Positions 12,321 to 20,429 of a stretch of DNA of 64,000 bases are shown piece by piece. Every line of letters begins with the position of its first letter. The first letter of the stretch is position 1. The position numbers and the translations under genes were made by a program. The notes beneath the pieces are model-generated. The model did no database searches, had not been told where the DNA came from, and was given only the letters and a program-made list of their open reading frames with translations. Source of the DNA: JASHPR01 sp963749145. GTDB taxonomy: Bacteria > Actinomycetota > Actinomycetes > Streptosporangiales > Streptosporangiaceae. Location: positions 930,001 to 994,000 of the forward strand of contig CAVVLN010000002.1 in the NCBI GenBank assembly GCA_963749145.1, given 5' to 3'.

Positions 12321-13124
12321 GTGAGCCAGACCCCATTTCGCGTGGTGATCGCCGAGGACGAGGCGCTGATCCGGCTGGACCTCAAGGAGATGCTTGAGGA
12401 GGACGGCTACGTCGTCGCCGGCGAGGCGTCGGACGGCGAAGCAGCGGTCAAGCTGACCGAGAGCCTCCGGCCCGACCTGGTCATCATGGACATCAAGATG
12501 CCGGGCCTGGACGGGATCTCGGCCGCCGAACGGATCACCGCGGCGCACCTGGCGCCCGTCGTCATCCTCACTGCGTTCTCGCAGCGGGAACTCGTGCTGC
12601 GGGCCCGGGACGCCGGGGCCATGGCCTTCCTGGTCAAGCCCTTCACCAAGGCCGACCTGGTTCCCGCGATCGAGATCGCGGTGAGCCGGTTCCAGGAATA
12701 CGCCGCGCTCGAGTCCGAGGTCACGAACCTTAAGGATCGGCTGGAGGTGCGCAAACTGCTCGACCGCGCCAAGGGGCTGCTCCAGGCGGAGCGGGGGTTC
12801 ACCGAGGCCGAGGCGTTCCGCTGGATCCAGAAGAGCTCGATGGACCGCCGCATGACGATGCGGGCCGTGGCCGAGGAGGTACTGCAGGGCGCCGCGCAGG
12901 CCGCGGCCAAGCCGGGGGACGGCCAGGATCCCGGTGCCGGGACCGGGGCGGCGGACGGGACCACCGGCGCGAGCGGCCAGGGCACCGGGACCACCGGCGC
13001 GAGCGGCCAGGGCACCGGGACCACCGGCGCGAGCGGCCAGGACGCCGGGACCGGCGCGGGCGGCCAGGGCACCGGGACCGGCCCGGGCGACGGCCAGGCG
13101 GCCAAGGCCGACGGAAGCAGCTAG
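12321..13124 (+). CDS. pdtaR: ANTAR-domain response regulator (PdtaR type)
   Basis: The receiver domain (residues about 6-120) has the acidic pair EDE, phospho-acceptor in LVIMDIKMPG, conserved threonine in VVILTAFS and lysine in FLVKPF. After a coiled linker (EYAALESEVTNLKDRLE) comes an ANTAR domain (RKLLDRAKGLLQAERGFTEAEAFRWIQK), which binds paired RNA hairpins to cause antitermination. In mycobacteria this protein partners the PdtaS kinase; no kinase is encoded nearby. Unlike the usual roughly 205-residue protein, this one has a Gly/Thr/Ala tail of about 65 residues built from a 10-residue repeat. The position upstream of polA-rpsA-coaE is conserved in actinobacteria. Confidence 0.92.
   Translation: MSQTPFRVVIAEDEALIRLDLKEMLEEDGYVVAGEASDGEAAVKLTESLRPDLVIMDIKMPGLDGISAAERITAAHLAPVVILTAFSQRELVLRARDAGAMAFLVKPFTKADLVPAIEIAVSRFQEYAALESEVTNLKDRLEVRKLLDRAKGLLQAERGFTEAEAFRWIQKSSMDRRMTMRAVAEEVLQGAAQAAAKPGDGQDPGAGTGAADGTTGASGQGTGTTGASGQGTGTTGASGQDAGTGAGGQGTGTGPGDGQAAKADGSS
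12961..13077 (+). repeat. 30-base tandem repeat encoding the TTGASGQGTG tail of the response regulator
   Basis: Two identical 30-base units (12961-12990, 12991-13020), a third with two changes (13021-13050) and a shortened 27-base fourth (13051-13077). All keep the reading frame and encode roughly TTGASGQGTG. The length is probably variable between strains. Confidence 0.85.
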
Positions 13125-13146
13125 ACCCGGCGGCAGCTAGATCGGA

Positions 13147-13206
13147 GCAAGCGGGCGGGGCCGCGTGCACAACCCCCGTTTTGCAGGGCGGCACCCGCCC
13201 GCTTGT
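13147..13206. terminator. Long-stem hairpin between convergent genes
   Basis: CAAGCGGGCGGG at 13148-13159 is the perfect reverse complement of CCCGCCCGCTTG at 13194-13205, a 12-bp stem with a 34-base loop. A GT pair extends it by one. It lies just after the response-regulator stop and before the convergent thioesterase end, so a bidirectional terminator is likely. There is no U-tract, as is common in actinobacteria. Confidence 0.55.
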
Positions 13207-13537
13207 GCCACTGCCGTCCTGACACGCACGACAGCAGGGAGCCCGGCGAGCCTTTGGTGCCATGTCAGCCTTCCCCGGGCCGGCACGTTCTCTACTCGGC
13301 TTCACCGGGCTCTGGACTCCACGGTAGCGATGCAGCGCCGCGTCGCGCAAAGGCACGGACATTCACCGGCCGGTATGGGTTAAACGTCCCGTAACCCGAA
13401 CGTGCGCCAGGCACGTGCGCGGCCGTGTGCCCGCCCGGCCCGGCCGGCTGGCCGGAACGCCCGACCTGAGCGGCCGGATGCGCCAGGCGCGGGGAGACGG
13501 AGCGTGATGGCGGTGTCCCGGCGGGCAGGCATGTGCG
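13207..13537. other. Non-coding stretch between convergent genes
   Basis: About 330 bases after the 13147-13206 hairpin. Short frames exist on both strands but none has a ribosome-binding site or recognisable product. I see no promoter or repeat here. Confidence 0.5.
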
Positions 13538-13999
13538 TCAGAGGCGGACCGCCGGGGGAGCGCCCTCGCCGGGGACGACGTCCCGCAGCATGCTGGTCAG
13601 CCGGGCGGTGCACACGCGGCGGCCCAGTTCGTCGGTGATGACGATCTCGTAGGTGGTCAGCGTGCGGCCGCCGTGCAGGAGCGTGGCCACCCCGGTGACC
13701 TCGCCCTGGGCCGCGCCCCGGTGGTGCGTGGCGCTGATCTCGATCCCGACCGTGACCCGGTCCGGCCCCGCGTGCAGGGCCGAGCCGAGCGACCCGAGGC
13801 TCTCGGCCAGCACGCACGAGGCGCCGCCGTGCAGCAGGCCGTAGGGCTGGGTGTTGCCGGCCACCGGCATCGTGCCCACGACCCGTCGCGGCGAGGCCTC
13901 GACGATCTGGATGCCCATGCGGCCAGAGAGCGTGTTTGCGCTCACAAGCTTGTAGGCGGCCTTGATTCGCTCATTCTCTGCCGCCGGGTCGTCGGTCAC
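13538..13999 (-). CDS. PaaI-type hotdog-fold thioesterase
   Basis: A 153-residue acyl-CoA thioesterase of the PaaI/DUF4442-like group. The hotdog helix GLLHGGASCVLAESLGSLGS has the catalytic-type His-Gly-Gly, followed by VGIEISATHHRGA and the sheet strands EVTGVATLLHGGRTLTTYEIVITDELGRRV. The GTG at 13999 is chosen because GCGGAGGCACC directly precedes it; the much longer open frame upstream is antisense to polA. Such genes are commonly found next to polA in actinobacteria. The physiological acyl-CoA is unknown. Confidence 0.9.
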   Translation of the reverse strand: MTDDPAAENERIKAAYKLVSANTLSGRMGIQIVEASPRRVVGTMPVAGNTQPYGLLHGGASCVLAESLGSLGSALHAGPDRVTVGIEISATHHRGAAQGEVTGVATLLHGGRTLTTYEIVITDELGRRVCTARLTSMLRDVVPGEGAPPAVRL

Positions 14000-14188
14000 G
14001 GTGCCTCCGCGAACTGGTGTTGGGGCCCTGCCGCCGTAAAGCCTAGGGGCCGGCCCGGCCGCAGGTGGCGGCCGGATGCGCGGCTGCGGACACCGCACTG
14101 GCCGCCGCGGCGCGGTCACCGGGCCGCGCCGTGTCGTGACCGGCGACCCTGAACGCGCAGGTCCCCTGCCGGTGTCAGACCCGGGCAC

Positions 14189-14194
14189 TAAACT
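14189..14194 (+). promoter_or_regulatory. -10 element for leaderless polA transcript
   Basis: TAAACT is followed by six bases and then the GTG start at 14201, with no ribosome-binding site in between, as expected for a leaderless mRNA. The -35 region is weak. Confidence 0.6.
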
Positions 14195-14200
14195 GCCTGC

Positions 14201-16963
14201 GTGGCGACGAATGCGGAGGCATCCGGGCCGGGGCGTGGCGGCCGTGGCAGCAAGGGCCACCCCGACCGGCTGCTGTTGCTGGACGGGCACTCCCTGGCCT
14301 ACCGCGCGTTCTTCGCGCTGCCGCCGGAGAACTTCTCCACCACCACCGGGCAGCCCACCAACGCGGTATACGGCTTCACCGCGATGCTCATCAACGTGCT
14401 GCGCGACGAGCAGCCGACGCACGTGACCGTGGCCTTCGACCGCGGCGAGCCGACGTTCCGGCACGAGCAGTACGTCGAATACAAGGCGAACCGCCGGGAG
14501 ACCCCGGCGGACTTCCGGAGCCAGCTCAGCCTGATCTTCGAGGTGCTGGACGCGATGGGCATCCGGCGGCTGTCGGTGCCGGGCTACGAGGCCGACGACA
14601 TCATCGCCACGCTCGCCACCGAGGCGACGGCCGACGACATGAGCGTTCTGATCGTCAGCGGCGACCGCGACGTGCTGCAACTGGTCAGCGACGACGTGAC
14701 CGTGCTGATGACCCGGCGCGGGATCAGCGAGATGACCAGGTTCACGCCGGAGGCGGTCGCCGAGAAGTACGGGCTGACCCCGGCCCAGTACCCGGACTAC
14801 GCGGCGCTGCGCGGCGACCCGAGCGACAACCTGCCCAGCATCCCCGGGGTGGGCGAGAAGACCGCCGCGAAGTGGGTGATGGAGTACGGCTCCCTCGCGC
14901 AGCTCGTGGACCGGGTCGGCGAGGTCAAGGGCCGGGCCGGGGACAACCTGCGCGAGCACCTCGCCGACGTGCTGCGCAACCGGCAGCTGACCGAGCTGGC
15001 CCGGGACGTGCCGGTCGAGGCCGCGCCGCGGGAGCTGGCGCCGGCCCCCTGGGACCGGGAGAAGATCAACCAGCTCTTCGACACGCTGCAATTCCGGGTG
15101 CTGCGCGAGCGGCTCCAGGCCACGTTCCCGAACGGGATAGCCGCCGCCTCGGGCGGTGCGGCGCAGGCGCCCGCGAGCGGGGAGCGCTACGACCTCGAGG
15201 CGGACGTGCTCGGCCCGGAGGACGTGGCCCAGTGGCTGGCCGAGCACGCCAGCGGCGAGGGCCGGACCGGCCTGGCCGCGAGCGGGAGCTGGGGCCGCGG
15301 CACCGGCGTGCTGAGCGGCCTGGCGCTGGCCGCCCCGGACGGCGCCAATGCCTACCTCGACCCGGTCGCGCTGACCGAGGACGACGAGCGCGCGCTGGCG
15401 GCCTGGCTCGCCGACCCGGCGCTGCCCAAGGCCATGCACGACGCCAAGGGGCCGATGCACGCGATGGCGGCGCGCGGCCTGGAGCTGGGCGGCCTGACCA
15501 GTGACACCGCGCTCGCCGCCTACCTGGCGCTGCCCGGCCAGCGCTCGTTCGACCTGGCCGACCTGGCCGTGCGCTACGTGGGCCGGGAGCTGAACGGGTC
15601 AGACGCCGCGGTCGGGCAGCTGACGCTGGACATGGAGGACGACGGCGAGGCCGAGGCGGCCAACGCCCTGGCCCAGCGGGCCCGGGCCACCGCCGAGCTC
15701 GCCGACGCCCTGGATGAGGACCTGGAGCAGCGCGGCGCGACCCGGCTGCTCGCCGAGGTCGAGCTGCCGCTGGTCAGCGTGCTGGCGGCGATGGAGCGGG
15801 CCGGGATCGCCGCCGACGTCGACCTGCTGGCCGACATGTCAGCCACGCTGGGCGGCGAGGTCAAGGAGGCCGAGCAGGCCGCCTTCGCGGTCACCGGCCA
15901 CGAGTTCAACCTCGGCTCGCCCAAGCAGCTGCAGGAGGTGCTGTTCACCGAGCTCGGCCTGCCCAAGACCAAGCGGATCAAGACCGGGTACACCACCGAC
16001 TCCGAGGCGCTCACCAGCCTGCTGGCGCAGACCGAGCACCCGGTGCTGGCCCACCTGCTCCGGCACCGCGACGTCGCCCGGCTGAAGAGCATCGTGGACT
16101 CGCTGATCCCGATGGCGGGCGTGGATGGCCGTATCCACACCACGTACAACCAGATGATCGCGGCCACCGGGCGGCTTTCCTCCACCGACCCGAACCTGCA
16201 GAACATCCCGATCCGGACCGAGGAGGGACGCCGCACCCGGCGGGCGTTCATCGTCGGGGCCGGCTACGAGACCCTGCTGACCGCCGACTACAGCCAGATC
16301 GAGCTGCGGATCATGGCCCACCTGTCCGGGGACCAGGCGCTGGCCGACGCGTTCTCCTCGGGGCACGATTTCCACGCGGAGACCGCCTCCCGGGTGTTCG
16401 GCGTGCCGCCGGAGCAGGTCACGGTCGAGCTGCGCAGCAAGATCAAGGCGATGAACTACGGGCTCGCCTACGGCCTGTCCTCCTACGGGCTCTCCCAGCA
16501 GCTGCGGGTCAGCCGGGACGAGGCCACCGCGTTCATGAACGACTATTTCGAGCAGTTCGGCGGGATCAGGGACTACCTGGAGAAGATCGTCGCGCAGGCG
16601 CGCAAGGACGGCTACACCGAGACGATCCTCGGCCGCCGCCGCTACCTGCCGGACTTGGTGTCCGATAACCGGCAGCGCCGGGAGATGGCGGAGCGGATGG
16701 CGCTCAACGCGCCGATCCAGGGCTCGGCCGCCGACATCATCAAGGTGGCCATGCTGTCCGTCCAGCGACAGATCCGTGACCAGCAGCTGCGGTCCCGGAT
16801 GCTGCTGCAGGTCCACGACGAGCTGCTGTTCGAGGTGGCGCCGGGCGAGCTTGACCAGCTCAGGGCCCTGGTACACGCCGCCATGTGCGGGGCGTCCCAG
16901 CTCACCGTGCCGCTCGAGGTGTCGATGGGTACCGGGCGAAGCTGGGCCGAGGCCGCGCACTGA
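14201..16963 (+). CDS. polA: DNA polymerase I
   Basis: The 920-residue repair and Okazaki-fragment polymerase has an N-terminal 5'-3' exonuclease domain (LLLLDGHSLAYRAFFALP, VAFDRGEPTFR, GYEADDIIATLA, IPGVGEKTA). The middle domain has the 3'-5' exonuclease fold but lacks an obvious DxE motif (LDPVALTEDDERALAAWL), so proofreading is probably absent, as in other actinobacterial and Thermus-type enzymes. The polymerase domain has motif A (DYSQIELRIMAHLSGD), motif B (RSKIKAMNYGLAYGLSSYG) and motif C (LLQVHDELLFEV). Length is normal for the phylum. The gene is preceded by a leaderless-type -10 element and followed by rpsA and coaE, a conserved order. Confidence 0.97.
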   Translation: MATNAEASGPGRGGRGSKGHPDRLLLLDGHSLAYRAFFALPPENFSTTTGQPTNAVYGFTAMLINVLRDEQPTHVTVAFDRGEPTFRHEQYVEYKANRRETPADFRSQLSLIFEVLDAMGIRRLSVPGYEADDIIATLATEATADDMSVLIVSGDRDVLQLVSDDVTVLMTRRGISEMTRFTPEAVAEKYGLTPAQYPDYAALRGDPSDNLPSIPGVGEKTAAKWVMEYGSLAQLVDRVGEVKGRAGDNLREHLADVLRNRQLTELARDVPVEAAPRELAPAPWDREKINQLFDTLQFRVLRERLQATFPNGIAAASGGAAQAPASGERYDLEADVLGPEDVAQWLAEHASGEGRTGLAASGSWGRGTGVLSGLALAAPDGANAYLDPVALTEDDERALAAWLADPALPKAMHDAKGPMHAMAARGLELGGLTSDTALAAYLALPGQRSFDLADLAVRYVGRELNGSDAAVGQLTLDMEDDGEAEAANALAQRARATAELADALDEDLEQRGATRLLAEVELPLVSVLAAMERAGIAADVDLLADMSATLGGEVKEAEQAAFAVTGHEFNLGSPKQLQEVLFTELGLPKTKRIKTGYTTDSEALTSLLAQTEHPVLAHLLRHRDVARLKSIVDSLIPMAGVDGRIHTTYNQMIAATGRLSSTDPNLQNIPIRTEEGRRTRRAFIVGAGYETLLTADYSQIELRIMAHLSGDQALADAFSSGHDFHAETASRVFGVPPEQVTVELRSKIKAMNYGLAYGLSSYGLSQQLRVSRDEATAFMNDYFEQFGGIRDYLEKIVAQARKDGYTETILGRRRYLPDLVSDNRQRREMAERMALNAPIQGSAADIIKVAMLSVQRQIRDQQLRSRMLLQVHDELLFEVAPGELDQLRALVHAAMCGASQLTVPLEVSMGTGRSWAEAAH

Positions 16964-17100
16964 GCGGCGGCCGTGCGGGCGCCGGCGGGGCCCGGTCCTC
17001 GCCAGGCAGCGGGCTGCGCGGGACGCCCGCCGGGCCGGTCTCACCGGCTGGTGACATGCGTGAGCGGGGCAGCTGGATGAGGCGAGGTGCGGCCCTTAGA

Positions 17101-17129
17101 TTGACCGGTAGCCTGCGCTCTCATATCCT
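17101..17129 (+). promoter_or_regulatory. Strong vegetative promoter of rpsA
   Basis: TTGACC at 17101-17106 and TATCCT at 17124-17129 are separated by exactly 17 bases, a good match to the main actinobacterial sigma-factor consensus. The predicted start near 17136 gives an rpsA leader of about 168 bases containing a hairpin (GGCCAGG 17213-17219 with CCTGGCC 17234-17240). S1 is autoregulated in other bacteria, so this leader may be a target; that is inference. Confidence 0.8.
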
Positions 17130-17304
17130 GATCTCCGCGCTGTGTTTCTTGCAGTCCGCCATGGTCAGGCAGCCGCGGGCCGTCGTTCCGGCAGGTCGCA
17201 GGTGGTGTCGCTGGCCAGGCAAGTCCAGTCACTCCTGGCCCATGGCGGGTTTCAACTGTGCAGCGCGTCCATAATCCCTGTCCGTATCCGGAGTCCACCA
17301 ACAC

Positions 17305-18795
17305 ATGACGACCAGCAGCACCGAGGCCACCTCGACCCCCAAGGTAGCGGTCAACGACATCGGTTCCGAGGAGGCCTTCCTCGCCGCGATCGACGAGACC
17401 ATCAAGTATTTCAATGACGGCGACATCGTCGAGGGGACGGTCGTCAAGGTCGACAGGGACGAGGTCCTGCTCGACATCGGCTACAAGACCGAAGGCGTGA
17501 TCCCCTCCCGCGAGCTGTCGATCAAGCACGACGTCGACCCGCATGACGTGGTCAAGAGCGGCGAGCACATCGAGGCCCTGGTCCTGCAGAAGGAGGACAA
17601 GGAAGGCCGGCTGATCCTGTCCAAGAAGCGCGCGCAGTACGAGCGCGCCTGGGGCACGATCGAGAAGATCAAGGACGAGGACGGCGTCGTCACCGGGACG
17701 GTCATCGAGGTCGTCAAGGGCGGCCTGATCCTGGACATCGGCTTGCGCGGCTTCCTGCCCGCCTCCCTGGTCGAGATGCGACGGGTCCGCGACCTGCAGC
17801 CGTATGTGGGCAAGGAGATCGAGGCGAAGATCATCGAGCTGGACAAGAACCGCAACAACGTGGTCTTGTCCCGCCGGGCCTGGCTCGAGCAGACGCAGTC
17901 GGAAGTGCGGCAGAACTTCCTGAACACCCTGCAGAAGGGCCAGATCCGCAAGGGCACGGTGTCCTCGATCGTCAACTTCGGCGCGTTCGTCGACCTCGGC
18001 GGGGTGGACGGCCTGGTGCACGTGTCCGAGCTGTCCTGGAAGCACATCGACCACCCGGGCGAGGTCGTCGAGGTCGGCCAGGAGGTCACCGTCGAGGTGC
18101 TCGACGTGGACATGGACCGGGAACGGGTCTCGCTGTCGCTGAAGTCCACCCAGGAAGACCCCTGGCAGCAGTTCGCGCGCACCCACCAGATCGGGCAGGT
18201 CGTGCCGGGCCGGGTCACCAAGCTGGTGCCGTTCGGCTCGTTCGTGCGGGTGGAAGAGGGCATCGAGGGCCTGGTGCACATCTCCGAGCTCGCGGACCGG
18301 CACGTGGAGATCCCCGAGCAGGTGGTGCAGGTCGGCGACGAGATCTTCGTCAAGATCATCGACATCGACCTGGACCGGCGCCGGATCAGCCTGTCGCTGA
18401 AGCAGGCGAACGAGGGCACGATCGGCGAGGCGGTCGGCGAGGAGTTCGACCCGACCCTGTACGGGATGCCCGCCACCTACGACGAGCAGGGCAACTACGT
18501 CTACCCGGATGGCTTCGACTCGGAGTCCCAGGAGTGGCTGCCCGGGTACGAGAAGCAGCGCGAGGAGTGGGAGAACCAGTACGCCGAGGCCAGGTCCCGG
18601 TACGAGGCGCACCAGCAGCAGGTCGCGGAGGCGCGCCGGTCCGACAACGGGGGCGGCGGGTCCGGTGACGGTGACGGTGAGGCCGCCGGGGGAGGCAGGC
18701 AGCAGGCCGAGCCCGAGTCTGAGGTCGCGACCGGAACGCTGGCTTCGGACGAGGCACTGGCGGCGCTGCGGGACAAGCTCTCCGGCGGGAACTGA
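17305..18795 (+). CDS. rpsA: 30S ribosomal protein S1
   Basis: The 496-residue protein brings mRNA to the 30S subunit. Four S1 (OB-fold) domains are visible in order: GDIVEGTVVKVDRDEVLLDIGYKTEG (about residue 36), GVVTGTVIEVVKGGLILDIGLRGFLP, GQIRKGTVSSIVNFGAFVDLGGVDGLVHVSELS and GQVVPGRVTKLVPFGSFVRVEEGIEGLVHISELA. The first is less conserved, as usual. The acidic, Gly-rich C-terminal tail (SDNGGGGSGDGDGEAAGGG) is an actinobacterial feature. ATG 17305 follows a CCGGAG ribosome-binding site and a leader of about 168 bases from the 17101 promoter. Confidence 0.97.
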   Translation: MTTSSTEATSTPKVAVNDIGSEEAFLAAIDETIKYFNDGDIVEGTVVKVDRDEVLLDIGYKTEGVIPSRELSIKHDVDPHDVVKSGEHIEALVLQKEDKEGRLILSKKRAQYERAWGTIEKIKDEDGVVTGTVIEVVKGGLILDIGLRGFLPASLVEMRRVRDLQPYVGKEIEAKIIELDKNRNNVVLSRRAWLEQTQSEVRQNFLNTLQKGQIRKGTVSSIVNFGAFVDLGGVDGLVHVSELSWKHIDHPGEVVEVGQEVTVEVLDVDMDRERVSLSLKSTQEDPWQQFARTHQIGQVVPGRVTKLVPFGSFVRVEEGIEGLVHISELADRHVEIPEQVVQVGDEIFVKIIDIDLDRRRISLSLKQANEGTIGEAVGEEFDPTLYGMPATYDEQGNYVYPDGFDSESQEWLPGYEKQREEWENQYAEARSRYEAHQQQVAEARRSDNGGGGSGDGDGEAAGGGRQQAEPESEVATGTLASDEALAALRDKLSGGN

Positions 18796-18973
18796 CTCGC
18801 CAATCTGCCCACCGCTGACTGGGGCGCTCCGCCGATGTGCCCATACCTGCGGCTAGGCGTGCGTCGTCACCAGTCGGCCACCGTCGGCCCGAGACGCGTG
18901 ATCACCGAGCTGGGCGCAGCAACGTTTACGCCTCCGGTATGGGCACATCGGCTCCGCGTGAGATCTATCGGCT

Positions 18974-18979
18974 TAGGAT
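18974..18979 (+). promoter_or_regulatory. -10 element for leaderless coaE transcript
   Basis: TAGGAT is followed by six bases and then the GTG at 18986. The match to leaderless spacing supports this start rather than the TTG one codon downstream. Confidence 0.55.
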
Positions 18980-18985
18980 CGGCTT

Positions 18986-19609
18986 GTGTTGCGGGTAGGG
19001 CTGACCGGCGGGATCGGCTCCGGCAAGAGCGAGGTGTCCAGGCGCCTGGCCGCGCAGGGCGCCGTGGTCATCGACGCGGACGCGATCGCCCGGGAGGTCG
19101 TCGAGCCGGGGACCGACGGCCTGGCCGAGGTGGTGGAGGCGTTCGGGCGCGAGGTGCTCCGCCCGGACGGCGGACTCGACCGGCCGAAGCTCGGTGATGT
19201 CGTCTTCGCCGACCCGGAGCGCTTGGACCGGCTCAACGCGATCATCCACCCGAGGGTGGCCGCCCGCATGGCCGAGCTGGAGCAGGCCGCCGCCCCGGGC
19301 GCGATCGTGGTGCACGACGTCCCGCTGATCGCCGAGAACGGCCGGGCCGGCGTCTACGACCTCGTGGTGGTGGTCGACACGCTGCCCAGGACCCAGATCG
19401 AGCGGCTGGCCCGTCACCGCGGCATGACCCGTGAGCAGGCCAAGTCCCGGATGGCGGCGCAGGCCAGCCGGGAGCAGCGGCTGGCGATCGCCGACATCGT
19501 GATCGACAACTCCGGGTCGCTGGCCGAGCTGGACCGCCAGGTCGGCGACCTGTGGGCGGAGTTGCGCCGCCGCGCGGTCGCGGCGAGCCGCGCGCACACC
19601 AGCGCGTAA
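18986..19609 (+). CDS. coaE: Dephospho-CoA kinase
   Basis: Phosphorylates the 3'-OH of dephospho-CoA, the last step of coenzyme A synthesis. The 207-residue product shows the P-loop GLTGGIGSGKSEVSRRLA at the very N-terminus, VIDADAIAREVVEPG with the substrate aspartate, HPRVAARM, VHDVPLIAENG, and the lid region RLARHRGMTREQAKSRMAAQAS with its catalytic arginines. Length is at the normal minimum (some mycobacterial homologues carry an extra C-terminal domain, absent here). It is preceded by rpsA, a conserved pairing. In related genomes uvrB is near; here a four-gene WXG cassette intervenes. Confidence 0.96.
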   Translation: MLRVGLTGGIGSGKSEVSRRLAAQGAVVIDADAIAREVVEPGTDGLAEVVEAFGREVLRPDGGLDRPKLGDVVFADPERLDRLNAIIHPRVAARMAELEQAAAPGAIVVHDVPLIAENGRAGVYDLVVVVDTLPRTQIERLARHRGMTREQAKSRMAAQASREQRLAIADIVIDNSGSLAELDRQVGDLWAELRRRAVAASRAHTSA

Positions 19610-19769
19610 TCGCGCCCGGCCATTACCGCGCCATGCTCGGGCCATTGCCTGGTCCCGCATTACCGGGCCGTAACGCCACCCGCCTGGCTGCCACCTTGAT
19701 ACCGTTCCGTAGGGATATGCGGCATTGAGCGCGGCGGGCCCGTCTGGCGGCCCGGGACAGGGGTGCAGC

Positions 19770-20090
19770 GTGGGGTCACCTGGTGTTGATCTTCCCGAGA
19801 TCGTGTTCGCCCCGGCGCGCCCGGACATCCGCCCCGGTCACGACGCCGATGTGATCTTCGAGGTGCGCGAGCTGGCGGACGGCGGCCCGGCGCTGCCGGT
19901 GTTCAGCACGGTCGAGCGGCTGGTAGCGGCGCTCGGGCCAGAGCAGCCCTGGGTCGCGCTCCCGCTGCGGAATGTCCAGCGAATCATGGGCGGCGCCGGG
20001 GTGGACCGGATCGTGCTGGATCCCGACGCCGAGCCCGGCGCCTGGCAATGGCAGGCCAGCGACATCGAGGCCCTGGAACGGAGGCTGTGA
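19770..20090 (+). CDS. SAV_915/SseB-like small protein, first gene of a WXG cassette
   Basis: A 106-residue soluble protein. The segment PVFSTVERLVAALGPEQPWVALPLRNVQRIMGGAGVDRIVLDP has the pattern of actinobacterial SAV_915/SseB-type proteins (a strand, then S..RL...LGP.QPW, then a terminal valine-rich strand and DP). The GTG at 19770 has a GGGACAGGGG ribosome-binding site; a TTG at 19725 would add 15 Gly/Ser-rich residues. The stop overlaps the next start by one base (TGATG), so it belongs to the four-gene unit ending at 22591. The role is unknown; it could be a chaperone or accessory for the secreted products. Confidence 0.65.
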   Translation: MGSPGVDLPEIVFAPARPDIRPGHDADVIFEVRELADGGPALPVFSTVERLVAALGPEQPWVALPLRNVQRIMGGAGVDRIVLDPDAEPGAWQWQASDIEALERRL

Positions 20091-20419
20091 TGCTGGTCGG
20101 GGATGGCGGCGGTGGCGACGGATTCCAGGTGGTGATGTCCGACCTGGTCGATGCGGCGGCCACGTTCGGCTCCGAGGCCGCGACATTCAAGGCCATCATG
20201 CCGACGGACGGCCCGCCCTGCCCGGACGGCGGGGATGCGGCGTTCGACGAGAACCTGCAGGTGGTGGTCCAGATGATCGGCGCCCTGCACCTGCAGGCGG
20301 CGGGCGTCATGGAGGAGGACTCCGCCAAGCTCACGAAGGCGCACGCGAACTACCTCCACACCGATGAGGACCTGGCTCGGCTCTGCAACCAGATCATCGC
20401 CCCCGACAAGGTCACCTGA
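20090..20419 (+). CDS. WXG100-like small helical protein
   Basis: A 109-residue, mostly helical protein (FQVVMSDLVDAAATFGSEAATFKAIMP ... LQVVVQMIGALHLQAAGVMEEDSAKLTKAHANYLHTDEDLARLCNQI). Two amphipathic helices around a Pro/Gly turn (GPPCPDGGDAAFD) and a length near 100 match the ESX/WXG100 superfamily in shape, though the WXG tripeptide is replaced by PDG. Such proteins are type VII secretion substrates or partners. The start is set by GGAGG at 20081-20084 and the one-base overlap with the upstream stop. The next gene encodes a longer protein with a WVG motif, a likely partner. Confidence 0.6.
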   Translation: MLVGDGGGGDGFQVVMSDLVDAAATFGSEAATFKAIMPTDGPPCPDGGDAAFDENLQVVVQMIGALHLQAAGVMEEDSAKLTKAHANYLHTDEDLARLCNQIIAPDKVT

Positions 20420-20429
20420 AGGAGGCGCC

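Noticed and set aside
13538..15460. 640-residue minus-strand frame containing the thioesterase
   Set aside because: Only the last 153 residues are a real hotdog domain with a ribosome-binding site; the rest is antisense to polA.
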